Assembly: GCA_028288485.1 (NCBI GenBank) | Contig: JAQBNO010000120.1 | Coordinates: 1-64,000 of the forward strand | Direction of reading: 5' to 3' | Source of the DNA: Segetibacter sp. | GTDB lineage: Bacteria > Bacteroidota > Bacteroidia > Chitinophagales > Chitinophagaceae | Length of the DNA: 64,000 bases | Part shown: piece by piece, positions 24,699 to 34,059 of the stretch | How positions within the stretch are numbered: position 1 is the first letter of the stretch | How the letters are laid out: every line of letters begins with the position of its first letter | Position numbers and translations under genes: made by a program | The notes under the pieces: generated by a model | The model's database searches: none | What the model was told of the DNA's origin: nothing | What the model saw: the letters and a program-made list of their open reading frames with translations, nothing else

Positions 24699-25520
24699 TC
24701 AATAGTAATCAGCACACAAGTTAGGATTTGCTTTTTCTGCTTCCTCAATTTCCGCAAATGAAGAAAGAATGTCGGCTTTTCCTTTCCTGATGCAAACATT
24801 ATGTTCGTAATGTGCCGAAGGCTTATGATCTTTTGTACGAACTGTCCAGCCGTCATCATCATAAAATACCTCCTTTACCCCTAAGTTTACCATTGGTTCA
24901 ATGGCCAAAACCATTCCTTCTTTAAGCTTAGGCCCATTGCCACGTTTACCAAAATTTGGAACCTGCGGGTCTTCGTGCAAGCTTCTTCCTAAACCGTGAC
25001 CTACCAATTCCCTCACAACACCATATCCATGAAGACGTTCAGTATAATCCTGGATGGCAAAAGCGATATCTCCAATCCGGTTACCCTGGTGAGCTTTTTC
25101 GATACCTTTATACAGCGACTCTTTGGTGATCTTCATCAATTTCAAAATCTCCTCGCCCGGATTGCCAATGGCAAAAGTATAAGCACTGTCGCCATGGAAG
25201 CCATTTTTAAAAACACCAAGATCTACCGAAACAACATCTCCCTCTTTCAACACAATATTAGTTGGGAACCCGTGCACAACCGCATCGTTTACCGAAATAC
25301 AGGCAGTGTACGGATAACCCCGGTAATTTAAAAAGTTTGGTACTGCATTGTTATCGCGAATAAATTGTTCAGCTATGGTGTTAGCCTGCATGGTCGTTAC
25401 CCCAGGTTTCAAAAATTTTGCAACCTCTGCAATTACTTTTCCCACCAGCACGCAACTTTCCCTCATCAACGAAATTTCCGCCTCAGTTTTATAAAAAATC
25501 ATATTTCTTGGTCTCGACAT
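24699..25520 (-). CDS. map: Methionine aminopeptidase, type I
   Basis: 273 residues. The five metal ligands are in place: Asp100, Asp111, His175, Glu208 and Glu239, with the substrate-side His83 (VVHGFP). It removes the initiator methionine from nascent proteins. Map often follows secY, but here the next genes expected in Bacteroidota (infA, rpmJ, rpsM and so on) are absent and an unrelated flavoprotein follows. A terminator hairpin stands immediately before its start codon. Confidence 0.95.
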   Translation of the reverse strand: MSRPRNMIFYKTEAEISLMRESCVLVGKVIAEVAKFLKPGVTTMQANTIAEQFIRDNNAVPNFLNYRGYPYTACISVNDAVVHGFPTNIVLKEGDVVSVDLGVFKNGFHGDSAYTFAIGNPGEEILKLMKITKESLYKGIEKAHQGNRIGDIAFAIQDYTERLHGYGVVRELVGHGLGRSLHEDPQVPNFGKRGNGPKLKEGMVLAIEPMVNLGVKEVFYDDDGWTVRTKDHKPSAHYEHNVCIRKGKADILSSFAEIEEAEKANPNLCADYY

Positions 25521-25523
25521 TTG

Positions 25524-25559
25524 AAAAAAAACCTGCCAGGAAATAAATCCAGGCAGGTT
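25524..25559 (-). terminator. Terminator-like hairpin between secY and map
   Basis: Minus strand: AACCTGCC, a partly paired 14-base middle, GGCAGGTT, then a run of T. The T run ends 3 bp before the map ATG. It can stop secY transcripts, or mask the map translation start if read through. Confidence 0.6.
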
Positions 25560-25583
25560 AACGTATAAGTTTAAAGAGTCATT

Positions 25584-26924
25584 TTATACAGAAGCAGTAC
25601 TAATCTGCTGTCTTCCCTGGATCCTTCCACTGTCCATTAACCCGTCGTATTGTCTCATCATCAAATGTGTTTCAATTTGTTGAAGTGTATCGAGTATAAC
25701 ACCTACCATGATCAATAACGAAGTGCCTCCGAAAAATGAAGAAAAGCTTGAAGTAACACCTAACCGTTGAGCAAAACCAGGTAGGATACCGACTAATGCA
25801 AGGAAAATAGCACCCGGTAATGTAATCTTATCCATAATTGCGCCAATGTAATCCGACGTAGGCTGACCAGGTTTAACACCAGGAATAAATCCGTTGTTTC
25901 GTTTTAGGTCCTCACCCATTTGCTTCGGGTTAAAAATCAACGCCGTATAAAGGAAGGTAAATGCAATAACCATTATTGAATAAACAAGCATATACCAGAA
26001 GTTACTGTGGTCGCCAAAAATCTTGGCTATCCCTTGACCGCTTTCGGTAAAAGAAAACAAAGTAGGTAGGAACATAATTGCCTGCGCGAAGATAATAGGC
26101 ATTACACCCGCCATATTAACCTTCATAGGAAGAAACTGCCGTGCACCTCCAAACTGGCGGTTTCCAACAATTTGCTTGGCATAGTTAACAGGAATTTTGC
26201 GCACTCCCTGAACAAGAATTATAATTCCCATGATAATGGCTATAAATATTGCCATCTCGATAAGGAAGATCAACAAACCACCGCCGCCACGTGCTTGTTT
26301 AGCACCAAACTCCTGAACAAGCGCTTGCGGAAGACGAGCGAGGATACCTACCATAATGATGATTGAAGTACCATTGCCCAAACCCTTATCCTGGATCTTT
26401 TCGCCCAACCACATTACAAACAGGGTTCCTGCAGTTAATGTTATTATTGTAGATACCGCGAAGAAAGGCTTATAAGCCGGAATGATTGCCTCTGCATAAC
26501 CAGGACCGTTAAGATAAGCAACATAAGCACTCGCCTGGAAAGCAGTAACAATAACAGTAAGGTAACGCGTCCACTGGTTAATTTTCTTACGACCGCTATC
26601 GCCTTCCTTTTGCACTTTCTGCAATTGAGGAACCAGGATCGTCATTAACTGCATAAAAATTGAAGCAGAAATATAAGGCATAATACCTAATGCAAGAATG
26701 GAAGCCTGTGAGAAAGCGCCTCCTGCAAAGGTGTCAAATAAGCCAAGCAAACCGTTATTAGCGGTATTTGCCTGTGCATCTGCCAACAGGTTTGGATTTA
26801 ATCCTGGTAAAACAATGTGCGTACCCAACCGGTAAGTAAATACCAATGCCAACGTCACAATAATCTTGCTACGCAGTTCATCGATAGACCAGATATTCTT
26901 AAGAGTTTGAATGAATTTTTTCAC
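25584..26924 (-). CDS. secY: Protein translocase subunit SecY
   Basis: 446 residues with ten hydrophobic helices. It starts KKFIQTLKNIWSIDELRSKI, then RLGTHIVLPGLNP in the first helix/plug region. GIMPYISASIFMQL and the cytoplasmic loops with VQKEGDSGRKKINQWTRYLT are characteristic, as is NNGFIPGVKPGQPTSDYI near the C-terminal half. It forms the protein-conducting channel of the inner membrane. It is the last member of the spc-type gene set, flanked on both sides by terminator-like hairpins. Confidence 0.97.
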   Translation of the reverse strand: MKKFIQTLKNIWSIDELRSKIIVTLALVFTYRLGTHIVLPGLNPNLLADAQANTANNGLLGLFDTFAGGAFSQASILALGIMPYISASIFMQLMTILVPQLQKVQKEGDSGRKKINQWTRYLTVIVTAFQASAYVAYLNGPGYAEAIIPAYKPFFAVSTIITLTAGTLFVMWLGEKIQDKGLGNGTSIIIMVGILARLPQALVQEFGAKQARGGGGLLIFLIEMAIFIAIIMGIIILVQGVRKIPVNYAKQIVGNRQFGGARQFLPMKVNMAGVMPIIFAQAIMFLPTLFSFTESGQGIAKIFGDHSNFWYMLVYSIMVIAFTFLYTALIFNPKQMGEDLKRNNGFIPGVKPGQPTSDYIGAIMDKITLPGAIFLALVGILPGFAQRLGVTSSFSSFFGGTSLLIMVGVILDTLQQIETHLMMRQYDGLMDSGRIQGRQQISTASV

Positions 26925-26961
26925 TTGTTAATTGAGTTGTAGGTGTTAATCTCTCTAAAGC

Positions 26962-26987
26962 CAAAAAGACGCATCATTGATGCGTCT
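26962..26987 (-). terminator. Hairpin between rplO and secY
   Basis: Minus strand AGACGCATCA, A, TGATGCGTCT followed by TTTTT. A perfect 10-bp inverted repeat with a T run, starting 18 bp after the rplO stop and ending 37 bp before the secY start. It may be an attenuator giving less secY than ribosomal protein. Confidence 0.55.
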
Positions 26988-27004
26988 GGCAAATATCGTA
27001 AAAA

Positions 27005-27454
27005 TTACTTAACAATTTCTACGGTTCCACCAACAGCTTCAACCGCCGCTTTCGCCTTCTCACTTATTGCGTTCACTTTAAAAGTAGCAACACTTTTAAG
27101 TTCACCATTTCCTAGTATTTTTATCAGGTCTGTTTGACCGATAATGCCGTTGACATAGAGATTTTCAGGACTGATTTCAGTAAAGCCGTACTTCTCAATT
27201 ATATGATCTATCTGTCCCAGGTTAAGCACTTTATACTCTACACGATGTGGGTTTTTGAAACCACGTTTAGGTATACGACGCTGAATTGGCATCTGTCCAC
27301 CTTCGTGGGCCATTTTGCTCTTATAACCTGCACGGCTTTGACCACCTTTATTACCTTTTGTTGAAGTTCCACCTTTACCGGAAGCTTCACCACGACCAAT
27401 TCTTTTTTCTTTATGAGTAGCACCTTTTGCGGGCTGGAGCGTATGTAATTTCAT
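27005..27454 (-). CDS. rplO: 50S ribosomal protein L15
   Basis: 149 residues. MKLHTLQPAKGATHKEKRIGRG, then the glycine/lysine-rich GKGGTSTKGNKGGQSRAGYK, and MPIQRRIPKRGFKN, as in all bacterial L15 (uL15). The C-terminal globular part ends AAVEAVGGTVEIVK. It assembles late in the large subunit. Confidence 0.97.
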   Translation of the reverse strand: MKLHTLQPAKGATHKEKRIGRGEASGKGGTSTKGNKGGQSRAGYKSKMAHEGGQMPIQRRIPKRGFKNPHRVEYKVLNLGQIDHIIEKYGFTEISPENLYVNGIIGQTDLIKILGNGELKSVATFKVNAISEKAKAAVEAVGGTVEIVK

Positions 27455-27573
27455 CTATATTAATTTTTACTTAACGGGGTTAATTCCCCTCGCATTTAAA
27501 TTTGATAATTGTTGGTTTTCCTGTATACTATGAAGAGATTGCTAACTCAAACTTCGGTGCTGCTATTAAACAT

Positions 27574-27585
27574 CGTTGCGTCGCA
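27574..27585 (-). repeat. Partial GTACAAG...CAACG family repeat in the rplO-rpmD spacer
   Basis: Minus strand TGCGACGCAACG followed by ATGTTTAATAG, matching the right half of other copies (CAACGATGTTTAA-type end). The GTACAAG half is missing. Confidence 0.4.
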
Positions 27586-27631
27586 GTCCGTTCATCTTTT
27601 GTTTCTCTCTTCGCCTGTTACTTGCTTCGAA

Positions 27632-27847
27632 TTATGCTGATACTTCAACAGCTTCTGTAGCTACAGACTCAAGCTCTTCTACTTTCAAAAGGTGTCCGGC
27701 TCTTCTAACCATGCCTAAAATCTGCGGAGTCGCTTCAACCTCTACACTCGCATTCATTTTTTTTAATCCCAAAGCAGCAACAGTTCTTTTTGCTGTTTCC
27801 GGGCGATCGATAACACTTTTTATCAGTGTAACTCTTATTTTTTTCAT
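27632..27847 (-). CDS. rpmD: 50S ribosomal protein L30
   Basis: 71 residues, slightly longer than the ~60 usual because of an acidic C-terminal tail (ELESVATEAVEVSA). KKIRVTLIKSVIDRPE and TVAALGLKKMNASVEVEATPQILGMVRRAGHLLKV are the uL30 core. Unusually, 177 bp of spacer follow before rplO. Confidence 0.93.
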   Translation of the reverse strand: MKKIRVTLIKSVIDRPETAKRTVAALGLKKMNASVEVEATPQILGMVRRAGHLLKVEELESVATEAVEVSA

Positions 27848-27968
27848 AATAGTAGTGAGATTTTAGTAGCAAGTAGCAAGATTATTATTGCTACTCTCAC
27901 ATTAGTAATATCATTTAACTAGAAGCCTGTAGTAGTCTTATATCTAACTACTAACATCTTGCTCCTAT

Positions 27969-28487
27969 TTATGCACTAAATACTTTCTTTAAGCTTATGT
28001 TTCTTGTCCTTGAAATCTGGATTGGTTCTCTTAATAAAGCCAATGCCTTAAAAGTAGCTTTTACCACGTTATGAGGATTAGCTGAACCAAGGCTTTTCGC
28101 AAGTACGTCGGTTAACCCGGCGCTTTCCAGTACTGCACGCATACTGCCACCGGCAAGTACACCTGTACCATGAGCAGCAGGCTTGATCAAAACCTTAGCA
28201 GCACCTTCTTTAGCAAGTTGATCGTGAGGAATAGTTCCATGCATAATTGGAACTTTAATCAAGTTCTTCTTAGCGTCTTCTATGCCTTTTGTAATTGCTT
28301 CCTGAACTTCTTTTGCCTTACCCAAACCATGACCAACAACACCTGCACCATTACCAACTACCACTAAAGCAGAGAAACTAAAAGTTCGCCCACCTTTGGT
28401 TGTTTTTACAACCCGGTTAATTGATACCACTTTCTCTTTTAGCTCAAGGTCTCCACCCTTTACTTTATTTAAAATTGCTTGCGACAT
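27969..28487 (-). CDS. rpsE: 30S ribosomal protein S5
   Basis: 172 residues. The dsRNA-binding N-domain reads [45 protein letters not shown], followed by the S5 C-domain [20 protein letters not shown]. uS5 lines the mRNA entry tunnel and contributes to decoding accuracy. Confidence 0.97.
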   Translation of the reverse strand: MSQAILNKVKGGDLELKEKVVSINRVVKTTKGGRTFSFSALVVVGNGAGVVGHGLGKAKEVQEAITKGIEDAKKNLIKVPIMHGTIPHDQLAKEGAAKVLIKPAAHGTGVLAGGSMRAVLESAGLTDVLAKSLGSANPHNVVKATFKALALLREPIQISRTRNISLKKVFSA

Positions 28488-28517
28488 TTTATAAGATCAA
28501 AATTTATAAATCGTTTA

Positions 28518-28868
28518 TTAAAATTGAAGACCACCTTCTCTTGCTCCGTCAGCTACAGCTTTCACACGACCGTGGTACAAATTGCCACCCCTGTCGAAAA
28601 CACAGGTAGTAATTCCCAGTTCAATTGCTTTACGGGCAATAGCGGCGCCAACCATTTTGCTTTTCTCAACTTTAGGAGCAGTTTGTGCAGCGATGTCCTT
28701 TTGTCTTGACGACGCAGCAGCCAGAGTATTTCCGGTAGTATCATCGATTAGCTGAACATAAATTTCAGCATTACTTCTAAAAACAGACAGGCGAGGCTTG
28801 GTGGCAATACCAGATACCTTCTTACGTATCCTGTACCTGATCTTTTGCCTTTTTATTATTTTATCCAT
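28518..28868 (-). CDS. rplR: 50S ribosomal protein L18
   Basis: 116 residues from [20 protein letters not shown]. The frame stays open another 33 codons upstream, but that part is encoded by a CCCCCTAAAGGGG repeat and is not conserved. [21 protein letters not shown] and a C-terminal [25 protein letters not shown] are the uL18 pattern. It binds 5S rRNA. Confidence 0.96.
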   Translation of the reverse strand: MDKIIKRQKIRYRIRKKVSGIATKPRLSVFRSNAEIYVQLIDDTTGNTLAAASSRQKDIAAQTAPKVEKSKMVGAAIARKAIELGITTCVFDRGGNLYHGRVKAVADGAREGGLQF

Positions 28869-28910
28869 TGTTATATTATTGCTTCCCGATACTGCCGGGA
28901 ATGTGCCCAA

Positions 28911-28985
28911 CCCCCTAAAGGGGAGTGAGGAGAATATTTTTAATCTGATTATTAAGATCTTTCCCAATTCCCCCTTAGTAGGGGG
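28911..28985. repeat. Two CCCC(C)TAAAGGGG-type palindromes in the rplF-rplR spacer
   Basis: CCCCCTAAAGGGG at 28911-28923 and CCCCCTTAGTAGGGGG at 28970-28985, both between rplF and rplR. A related TTCCCGATACTGCCGGGAA lies just beside them at 28882-28900. Confidence 0.5.
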
Positions 28986-28994
28986 CCAGGCGTT

Positions 28995-29549
28995 TTATTT
29001 ACCAGCCGCTTTACCAGCTTTTCTGCGTATAAACTCATCAGAATATCTAACACCTTTTCCTTTGTACGGCTCAGGCTTACGAAGACTGCGGATTTTTGCA
29101 GCTACAGCACCTAATAACTGGTTATCAGTACCTTCCAAATGTATTTTCGGGTTCTGACCTTTTTCAGTAACCGTTGTTACTTTAACTTCAGTCGGAACAT
29201 CAAAAATGATATTGTGAGAAAAACCTAATGAAAGATCTAATGTATTACCTGCGTTAGTTGCTTTGTAGCCCACACCCACTAACTCAAGCTGCTTTTTAAA
29301 ACCTTCAGTTACACCTTTAACCATGTTGCTGATCAAAGACCTGTATAAACCGTGCATTGCACGATGACGGATCTGGTCAGTAGGTCGTGTTATAAGAACT
29401 TCAGTACCTGTTACCTCAACCTTGATATCTCTATCAATAGTCTGAGATAAAGTTCCTTTCGGACCTTTTACAGTAATGGTATTATCGCCGCCTACTGTAA
29501 CTGTTACACCACTCGCCAATGTAACGGGTTGTTTACCTATACGAGACAT
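28995..29549 (-). CDS. rplF: 50S ribosomal protein L6
   Basis: 184 residues. MSRIGKQPVTLASGVTVTV opens the first of two L6 folds. The second includes LELVGVGYKATNAGNTLDLSLGFSH and the C-terminal RKPEPYKGKGVRYSDEFIRRKAGKAAGK, diagnostic of uL6. It sits near the factor-binding site of the large subunit. Confidence 0.97.
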   Translation of the reverse strand: MSRIGKQPVTLASGVTVTVGGDNTITVKGPKGTLSQTIDRDIKVEVTGTEVLITRPTDQIRHRAMHGLYRSLISNMVKGVTEGFKKQLELVGVGYKATNAGNTLDLSLGFSHNIIFDVPTEVKVTTVTEKGQNPKIHLEGTDNQLLGAVAAKIRSLRKPEPYKGKGVRYSDEFIRRKAGKAAGK

Positions 29550-29652
29550 TTTCTAATGTTTTATTATTTGATTGACTATTGTTGACCGGTCAGCCTAGTA
29601 TAGTTTCGGCTTAATGTATCAACAACCATTTCTTTCCCTTCTTCTTTTCTCC

Positions 29653-30051
29653 CTAGTAGATGTAGCAAAGAACTTCTCCGCCTACATTCTGAACTTTCGC
29701 TTCTTTATCGGTCATTACACCTTTGGAAGTAGAGATGATTGCAATACCTAAACCGTTTTTCACTCTCGCAAAATCAGCTGGTTTAGAATATTGACGTAAA
29801 CCAGGACGGCTTACTCTTTCGAGGCTACGGATAGCTGGTATTTTAGTAGCAGCATCGTATTTCAAGGCGATCTTAATCACACCTTGTTTATTATCATCCT
29901 CGAATTTATATTTCAGAATATATCCTTTTTCGTAAAGGATCTCAGTGATACGCTTCTTTAAATTACTCGCCGGAATTTCCACAATCCTGTGGTTAGCCAT
30001 TTGAGCATTACGAACCCTGGTTAAAAAATCTGCAATAGGATCGGTTACCAT
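29653..30051 (-). CDS. rpsH: 30S ribosomal protein S8
   Basis: 132 residues. MVTDPIADFLTRVRNAQMANHRIVEIPASNLKKRI at the N-terminus and GLGIAIISTSKGVMTDKEAKVQNVGGEVLCYIY at the C-terminus match uS8. In E. coli S8 is the feedback regulator of the spc operon by binding its mRNA. Whether that holds here is not visible. Confidence 0.97.
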   Translation of the reverse strand: MVTDPIADFLTRVRNAQMANHRIVEIPASNLKKRITEILYEKGYILKYKFEDDNKQGVIKIALKYDAATKIPAIRSLERVSRPGLRQYSKPADFARVKNGLGIAIISTSKGVMTDKEAKVQNVGGEVLCYIY

Positions 30052-30069
30052 AATTATTGTCCTCCTACG

Positions 30070-30084
30070 TCCGCCTTTGGCGGA
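30070..30084. repeat. TCCGCC/GGCGGA hairpin in the rpsN-rpsH spacer
   Basis: TCCGCC, TTT, GGCGGA. It lies 19 bp before the rpsH start, beside a tandem CAACTGTCAAC word (30127-30150). It has no T run. Confidence 0.4.
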
Positions 30085-30158
30085 TAATTGGAATAAAATT
30101 TAAAAAAATGAGTTCAGTTCTTACCAACAACTGTCAACCGACAACTGTCAACTTGTTT

Positions 30159-30428
30159 CTACCAGCTTGCTTTAGTTACGCCTGGAATTTTGCCCGCTAA
30201 CGCCATATCACGAAATACGTTTCTTGATAATCCGAAATACCCTACGTAACCTCTTGGACGGCCTGTTAGCTGGCAACGGTTTTTCAAACGTACGGGAGAA
30301 GCATTTTTAGGAAGTAAGTCCAATCCTGCGTAATCACCAGCTTCTTTCAAAGCAGTTCTTTTTGCAGCAAACTTAGCAACCATTTTCTCTCTCTTTCTTT
30401 GCCTGGCTTTTACAGATTCTTTTGCCAT
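30159..30428 (-). CDS. rpsN: 30S ribosomal protein S14 (zinc-independent form)
   Basis: 89 residues. [16 protein letters not shown], then the conserved C-terminal block [27 protein letters not shown], then GVTKASW. There is no CxxC pair, so this is the long, zinc-free form of uS14. Confidence 0.97.
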   Translation of the reverse strand: MAKESVKARQRKREKMVAKFAAKRTALKEAGDYAGLDLLPKNASPVRLKNRCQLTGRPRGYVGYFGLSRNVFRDMALAGKIPGVTKASW

Positions 30429-30430
30429 AA

Positions 30431-30476
30431 TGTTTAATTTCTGATTTCTGATTTTGTGATCTCTGATTTAGTTACC
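30431..30476 (-). promoter_or_regulatory. Repeated A-rich leader immediately upstream of rpsN
   Basis: On the minus strand a series of AAATCAGAAAT-like words runs into the start codon. Nearly the same ~46 bases lie immediately upstream of rpsS (34802-34847). It may act as a translation-initiation element in a genome without Shine-Dalgarno signals, or be a repeat insertion. Confidence 0.4.
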
Positions 30477-30525
30477 TGATTTAAAAAATCTTAAAATCAG
30501 ACATCATACATCAGCAAATTTATTG

Positions 30526-31104
30526 TTATTCTTGATTGTCTTTTTTTACGTTTTTAAACGGCATACCCATTTCTTTCAACAATTCGTAAGCTTCTTCATT
30601 TGTATTTGCAGAAGTTACAAAAGTGATATCCATACCGGTAATCCTGTTAACCTTGTCAATATCAATTTCTGGGAAAATGATTTGTTCAGTAATACCAAGT
30701 GTATAGTTGCCGCGACCATCAAAAGCTTTATCGTTAACTCCTTTAAAGTCACGAACACGTGGTAAAGAAACAGCGATAAACCTGTCAAGGAATTCGTACA
30801 TCTTCACACCGCGCAAAGTTACCCTTGCACCAATGGGCATGTTCTTTCTAAGCTTAAAGTTTGAGATGTCTTTTTTAGACATTGTAGACACAGCTTTCTG
30901 GCCAGAAATGGTTGTAAGCTCATCAACAGCAACGTCAACAAGTTTTTTATCAGATACAGCTCCGTTAACCCCACGGTTTAAACAGATCTTCTCCAGTCTT
31001 GGAGCTTGCATGATAGATTTGTATCCGAATTTCTTCATTAAAGCAGGTACAACTTCATTTTTGTACTTGTCTGCCAATCTCGGTTTATAAGTAGCGGTAG
31101 TCAT
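30526..31104 (-). CDS. rplE: 50S ribosomal protein L5
   Basis: 192 residues. [23 protein letters not shown] and the [29 protein letters not shown] block are typical of uL5. The C-terminus [18 protein letters not shown] is slightly extended. It binds 5S rRNA together with L18. Its ATG overlaps the rplX stop (TAATG), so the two are coupled. Confidence 0.97.
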   Translation of the reverse strand: MTTATYKPRLADKYKNEVVPALMKKFGYKSIMQAPRLEKICLNRGVNGAVSDKKLVDVAVDELTTISGQKAVSTMSKKDISNFKLRKNMPIGARVTLRGVKMYEFLDRFIAVSLPRVRDFKGVNDKAFDGRGNYTLGITEQIIFPEIDIDKVNRITGMDITFVTSANTNEEAYELLKEMGMPFKNVKKDNQE

Positions 31105-31442
31105 TATTTAATTACCTCCCCTGATTTTTTTGCAATACGAACTAGTTTACCTTCCTGGCGGTCACGCTTTACTTTAGTTGCAGCGCCTGCCTTAGCATCC
31201 CATAACATCACGTTACTGATATTAATCGAAGCTTCTCTCTTTACCAGACCGCCTTTAGTGTTTTGAGCACTCGGCTTAGTGTGTTTGGTAATAATATTTG
31301 CTCCCTCAACTACAACACGACCTTTTTCAAGAATTACTTCTAAAACCGTACGCGGCTTCTTCAGGTCTTTATCATCACCGGCGATTACCACCACCTGGTC
31401 GCCCTTTTTGATGTTGTATTTAGGTTTAAATCTGTTGCTCAC
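31104..31442 (-). CDS. rplX: 50S ribosomal protein L24
   Basis: 112 residues. The KOW motif [26 protein letters not shown] near 13-38, then [16 protein letters not shown] and [13 protein letters not shown] identify uL24, an early assembly initiator of the large subunit. It overlaps rplE by one base. Confidence 0.96.
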   Translation of the reverse strand: MSNRFKPKYNIKKGDQVVVIAGDDKDLKKPRTVLEVILEKGRVVVEGANIITKHTKPSAQNTKGGLVKREASINISNVMLWDAKAGAATKVKRDRQEGKLVRIAKKSGEVIK

Positions 31443-31537
31443 TTTATTTGTTTTTTATGCTTATTGCTTACTTGCGAAATTTCCGACTCCGCAATTATTT
31501 TCTTTTCTTAGCCTTCTTTAGTTCGCTATTCTGCTTC

Positions 31538-31558
31538 CGTTGTGTCACTCACTTGTAC
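31538..31558 (-). repeat. GTACAAG...CAACG family repeat in the rplN-rplX spacer
   Basis: Minus strand GTACAAG, TGAGTGACA, CAACG. The 204-bp spacer holding it is long for a ribosomal operon. Confidence 0.5.
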
Positions 31559-31646
31559 AACACTGTTCTACACAACAAAACGAGAAAACGAGGCGCGAAA
31601 GTAACCATTTCTGATCAAACCGCTCTCTACATTCTCGTTATACATA

Positions 31647-32015
31647 TTATAAAACTTCAGGAGCCAGAGATATAATCTTCATATATCCTTTATCTCTCAG
31701 TTCTCTTGCAACAGGGCCAAAAATACGGGTACCTCTTGGCTCATCCGAATTGTTCAACAATACAACTGCATTGTCATCAAAACGTATATAAGAACCATCT
31801 TTACGACGTAATTTATTTTTAGTACGAACGATAACCGCTTTTGATACAGTACCTTTTTTAACACCCGCCGCTGGCATTGCATCCTTTACAGTTACCACAA
31901 TCTTATCACCAATCCTGGCGTAGTCCTGGCCCGAGTTACCTAATACACGAATGCACAACACTTCTTTGGCTCCGCTATTATCAGCTACGTTCAATCTGCT
32001 TTCTTGCTGAATCAT
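31647..32015 (-). CDS. rplN: 50S ribosomal protein L14
   Basis: 122 residues. [26 protein letters not shown] and the L14 signature with [33 protein letters not shown] are unmistakable. The C-terminus [23 protein letters not shown] is complete. It contributes to the intersubunit bridge near h14 of 16S rRNA. Confidence 0.98.
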   Translation of the reverse strand: MIQQESRLNVADNSGAKEVLCIRVLGNSGQDYARIGDKIVVTVKDAMPAAGVKKGTVSKAVIVRTKNKLRRKDGSYIRFDDNAVVLLNNSDEPRGTRIFGPVARELRDKGYMKIISLAPEVL

Positions 32016-32130
32016 TGTTTTAGCTTTTAGCTTTAAGTCTTCCGGTAACCGGTGAGACGAATAACAAATTTGAATTTAAATCTTTGCAGAGGCTTGTAGC
32101 AGGTAGCTAAAAGCTTACGACCTATACGTC

Positions 32131-32388
32131 TTACTTCACTTTTTCTATAACTTCTACCAGTCTCCAACGCTTTGTTTTGCTTAGCGGACGGGTTTCCATT
32201 ATCTTAACCACATCCCCGATGCTACACTCGTTCTTTTCATCGTGTGCATGAAACCTGGTGGTTTTTTTTACGAATTTACCGTACATAGGGTGTTTTACTT
32301 TTCTTTCAACAGCTACAGTAACAGTTTTTTCCATTTTGTTGCTGCTAACCACCCCAATCCTGATTTTACGCAAATTTCTTTCCAACAT
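32131..32388 (-). CDS. rpsQ: 30S ribosomal protein S17
   Basis: 85 residues. [35 protein letters not shown] and [23 protein letters not shown] follow the uS17 OB-fold pattern. It has normal length. Confidence 0.97.
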   Translation of the reverse strand: MLERNLRKIRIGVVSSNKMEKTVTVAVERKVKHPMYGKFVKKTTRFHAHDEKNECSIGDVVKIMETRPLSKTKRWRLVEVIEKVK

Positions 32389-32404
32389 TGTTATAAATTT
32401 ATCG

Positions 32405-32617
32405 TTAGACTCCTAACGCTTTGTTCTTTAATTCAGTTTTCAAACGGGCTACATCTCTTCTTAAAGCCCTGATACTCATAGGATTCTCGAGAGGTGAAAT
32501 TGCGTGTGCAAATTCAAGCTTTTTCAAGCGAAGCTCATCTTCCTGGATCCTTGCCTTTAAATCAGATTCATTCAAATCTTTTAGGCCTTTATTAAATTCA
32601 AACTTCTTATTAGCCAT
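32405..32617 (-). CDS. rpmC: 50S ribosomal protein L29
   Basis: 70 residues, two-helix uL29. [52 protein letters not shown] is the family pattern. It lies 16 bp before rpsQ and 24 bp after rplP, in one of the few tightly spaced parts of this cluster. Confidence 0.95.
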   Translation of the reverse strand: MANKKFEFNKGLKDLNESDLKARIQEDELRLKKLEFAHAISPLENPMSIRALRRDVARLKTELKNKALGV

Positions 32618-32641
32618 TGCTAAAACTTTTATTTGTTGTGA

Positions 32642-33061
32642 TTATGCCTGTAATTCTCTGCGAATTACAAACTTGGTTTGGATCGGAAGCTTCTGAGCCG
32701 CGAGTGCAAAAGCTGCTTTAGCCGTTTCTTCAGAAACGCCATCCGCTTCAAATATGATGCGGCCTGGTTGTACCACTGCTGCCCAATATTCAGGGTTACC
32801 TTTACCTTTACCCATCCTTACCTCGGCAGGCTTGTGCGTAATAACCTTATCAGGAAAAATGCGTATCCAAACATTACCCTCACGTTTCATCGAACGGGTC
32901 ATTGCCTGGCGAGCAGATTCTATCTGACGATTTGTTAACCAGACAGAGTCTAATGCTTTCAAACCAAACGAGCCAAAGGCCAGGGTAGCACCACGCTTTG
33001 TATCCCCTTTCATGCGACCTTTCTGCATTTTTCTGTGCTTCGTTCTTTTCGGCTGTAACAT
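32642..33061 (-). CDS. rplP: 50S ribosomal protein L16
   Basis: 139 residues. [19 protein letters not shown], then [18 protein letters not shown], then [26 protein letters not shown] are the uL16 marks. Loops of L16 reach the peptidyl-transferase region. Confidence 0.98.
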   Translation of the reverse strand: MLQPKRTKHRKMQKGRMKGDTKRGATLAFGSFGLKALDSVWLTNRQIESARQAMTRSMKREGNVWIRIFPDKVITHKPAEVRMGKGKGNPEYWAAVVQPGRIIFEADGVSEETAKAAFALAAQKLPIQTKFVIRRELQA

Positions 33062-33195
33062 CTTTTTATAGTTTCAAGTTTCAAGTTCCAGGTTTCAAGT
33101 TTTCCACCTGCAACCCGATTGTTTCAATAATTTATTTTTATTCAACCGTTGCCGGAGACATCATTCTTCTCTCTTCTCCCTTTAGTGTTGGAGTT

Positions 33196-34041
33196 TTATC
33201 TCCTTCCACCGCCACCGCCCTGTCCACCACCGCCGCGATTATCTCTTCCACCGCCGCCGCCATGTCCACCACCACCACGGTTATCTCTTCTATCTCCGCC
33301 TCTGTCTCCACCTCTAAATCCGCCTCTGTCATCACCACGGCTATCTCTTCTTTCACCTGCTGGTCCACCGGCATCTTTACCGCCAATGAAGTTCGGGTTC
33401 AATTCTCTCTTGCCTAAAACCTCACCTTTACAAATCCAAACTTTAATACCGATCTTTCCGTAAACAGTTTGAGCGAATACATTTGCATAGTCAATATCCA
33501 TACGGAAAGTATGCAAAGGAACACGACCCTGTTTGATCTCTTCGCTACGGGCAATTTCAGCACCACCTAAACGGCCACCAACTTTTACTTTGATACCTTC
33601 AGCACCCATACGGATGGCAGAAGCTATAGACATTTTGATAGCCCTTTTAAAATTGATACGGTTTTCGATCTGCCGGGCAATTGTATCTGCTACAATATTT
33701 GCATCCAGCTCAGGACGACGAATTTCAAGAATATTAATCTGAACATCATCTTTGCTCGTTAACTTTTTCAGTTCTTCTTTGATCCTGTCAACCTCGCCAC
33801 CACCTTTACCTATAATGATCCCTGGTTTAGATGTATGAATAGTGATAATCAATTTACCTAGAGTACGCTCTATCACAATTTTTGCAATACCACCCTTGTT
33901 TATACGAGCGTTTAAGTAAGTCCTGATCTTATGATCCTCAATCAGTTTACCAGCATAATCTTTATGATTACCGTACCAGTTACTTTCCCACCCGCGGATG
34001 ATACCTAACCTTGCACCAATAGGATTTGTTTTCTGACCCAT
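33196..34041 (-). CDS. rpsC: 30S ribosomal protein S3 with a long Gly/Arg-rich C-terminal tail
   Basis: 281 residues against ~220-235 in most bacteria. Residues 1-220 are a normal uS3. They include [13 protein letters not shown], the KH domain with [18 protein letters not shown], and the C-domain ending [17 protein letters not shown]-like sequence (here [12 protein letters not shown]). Residues 221-281 are a low-complexity tail of [15 protein letters not shown] and GGGGG repeats. The tail resembles RGG-type RNA-binding extensions. S3 sits at the mRNA entry channel, so the tail would project there. Confidence 0.96.
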   Translation of the reverse strand: MGQKTNPIGARLGIIRGWESNWYGNHKDYAGKLIEDHKIRTYLNARINKGGIAKIVIERTLGKLIITIHTSKPGIIIGKGGGEVDRIKEELKKLTSKDDVQINILEIRRPELDANIVADTIARQIENRINFKRAIKMSIASAIRMGAEGIKVKVGGRLGGAEIARSEEIKQGRVPLHTFRMDIDYANVFAQTVYGKIGIKVWICKGEVLGKRELNPNFIGGKDAGGPAGERRDSRGDDRGGFRGGDRGGDRRDNRGGGGHGGGGGRDNRGGGGQGGGGGRR

Positions 34042-34059
34042 ATTCTGGATATATAAGTT

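Noticed and set aside
33138-33463. Proline- and serine-rich plus- and minus-strand frames over the rpsC end
   Set aside because: Low-complexity shadows of the Gly/Arg-rich S3 tail.
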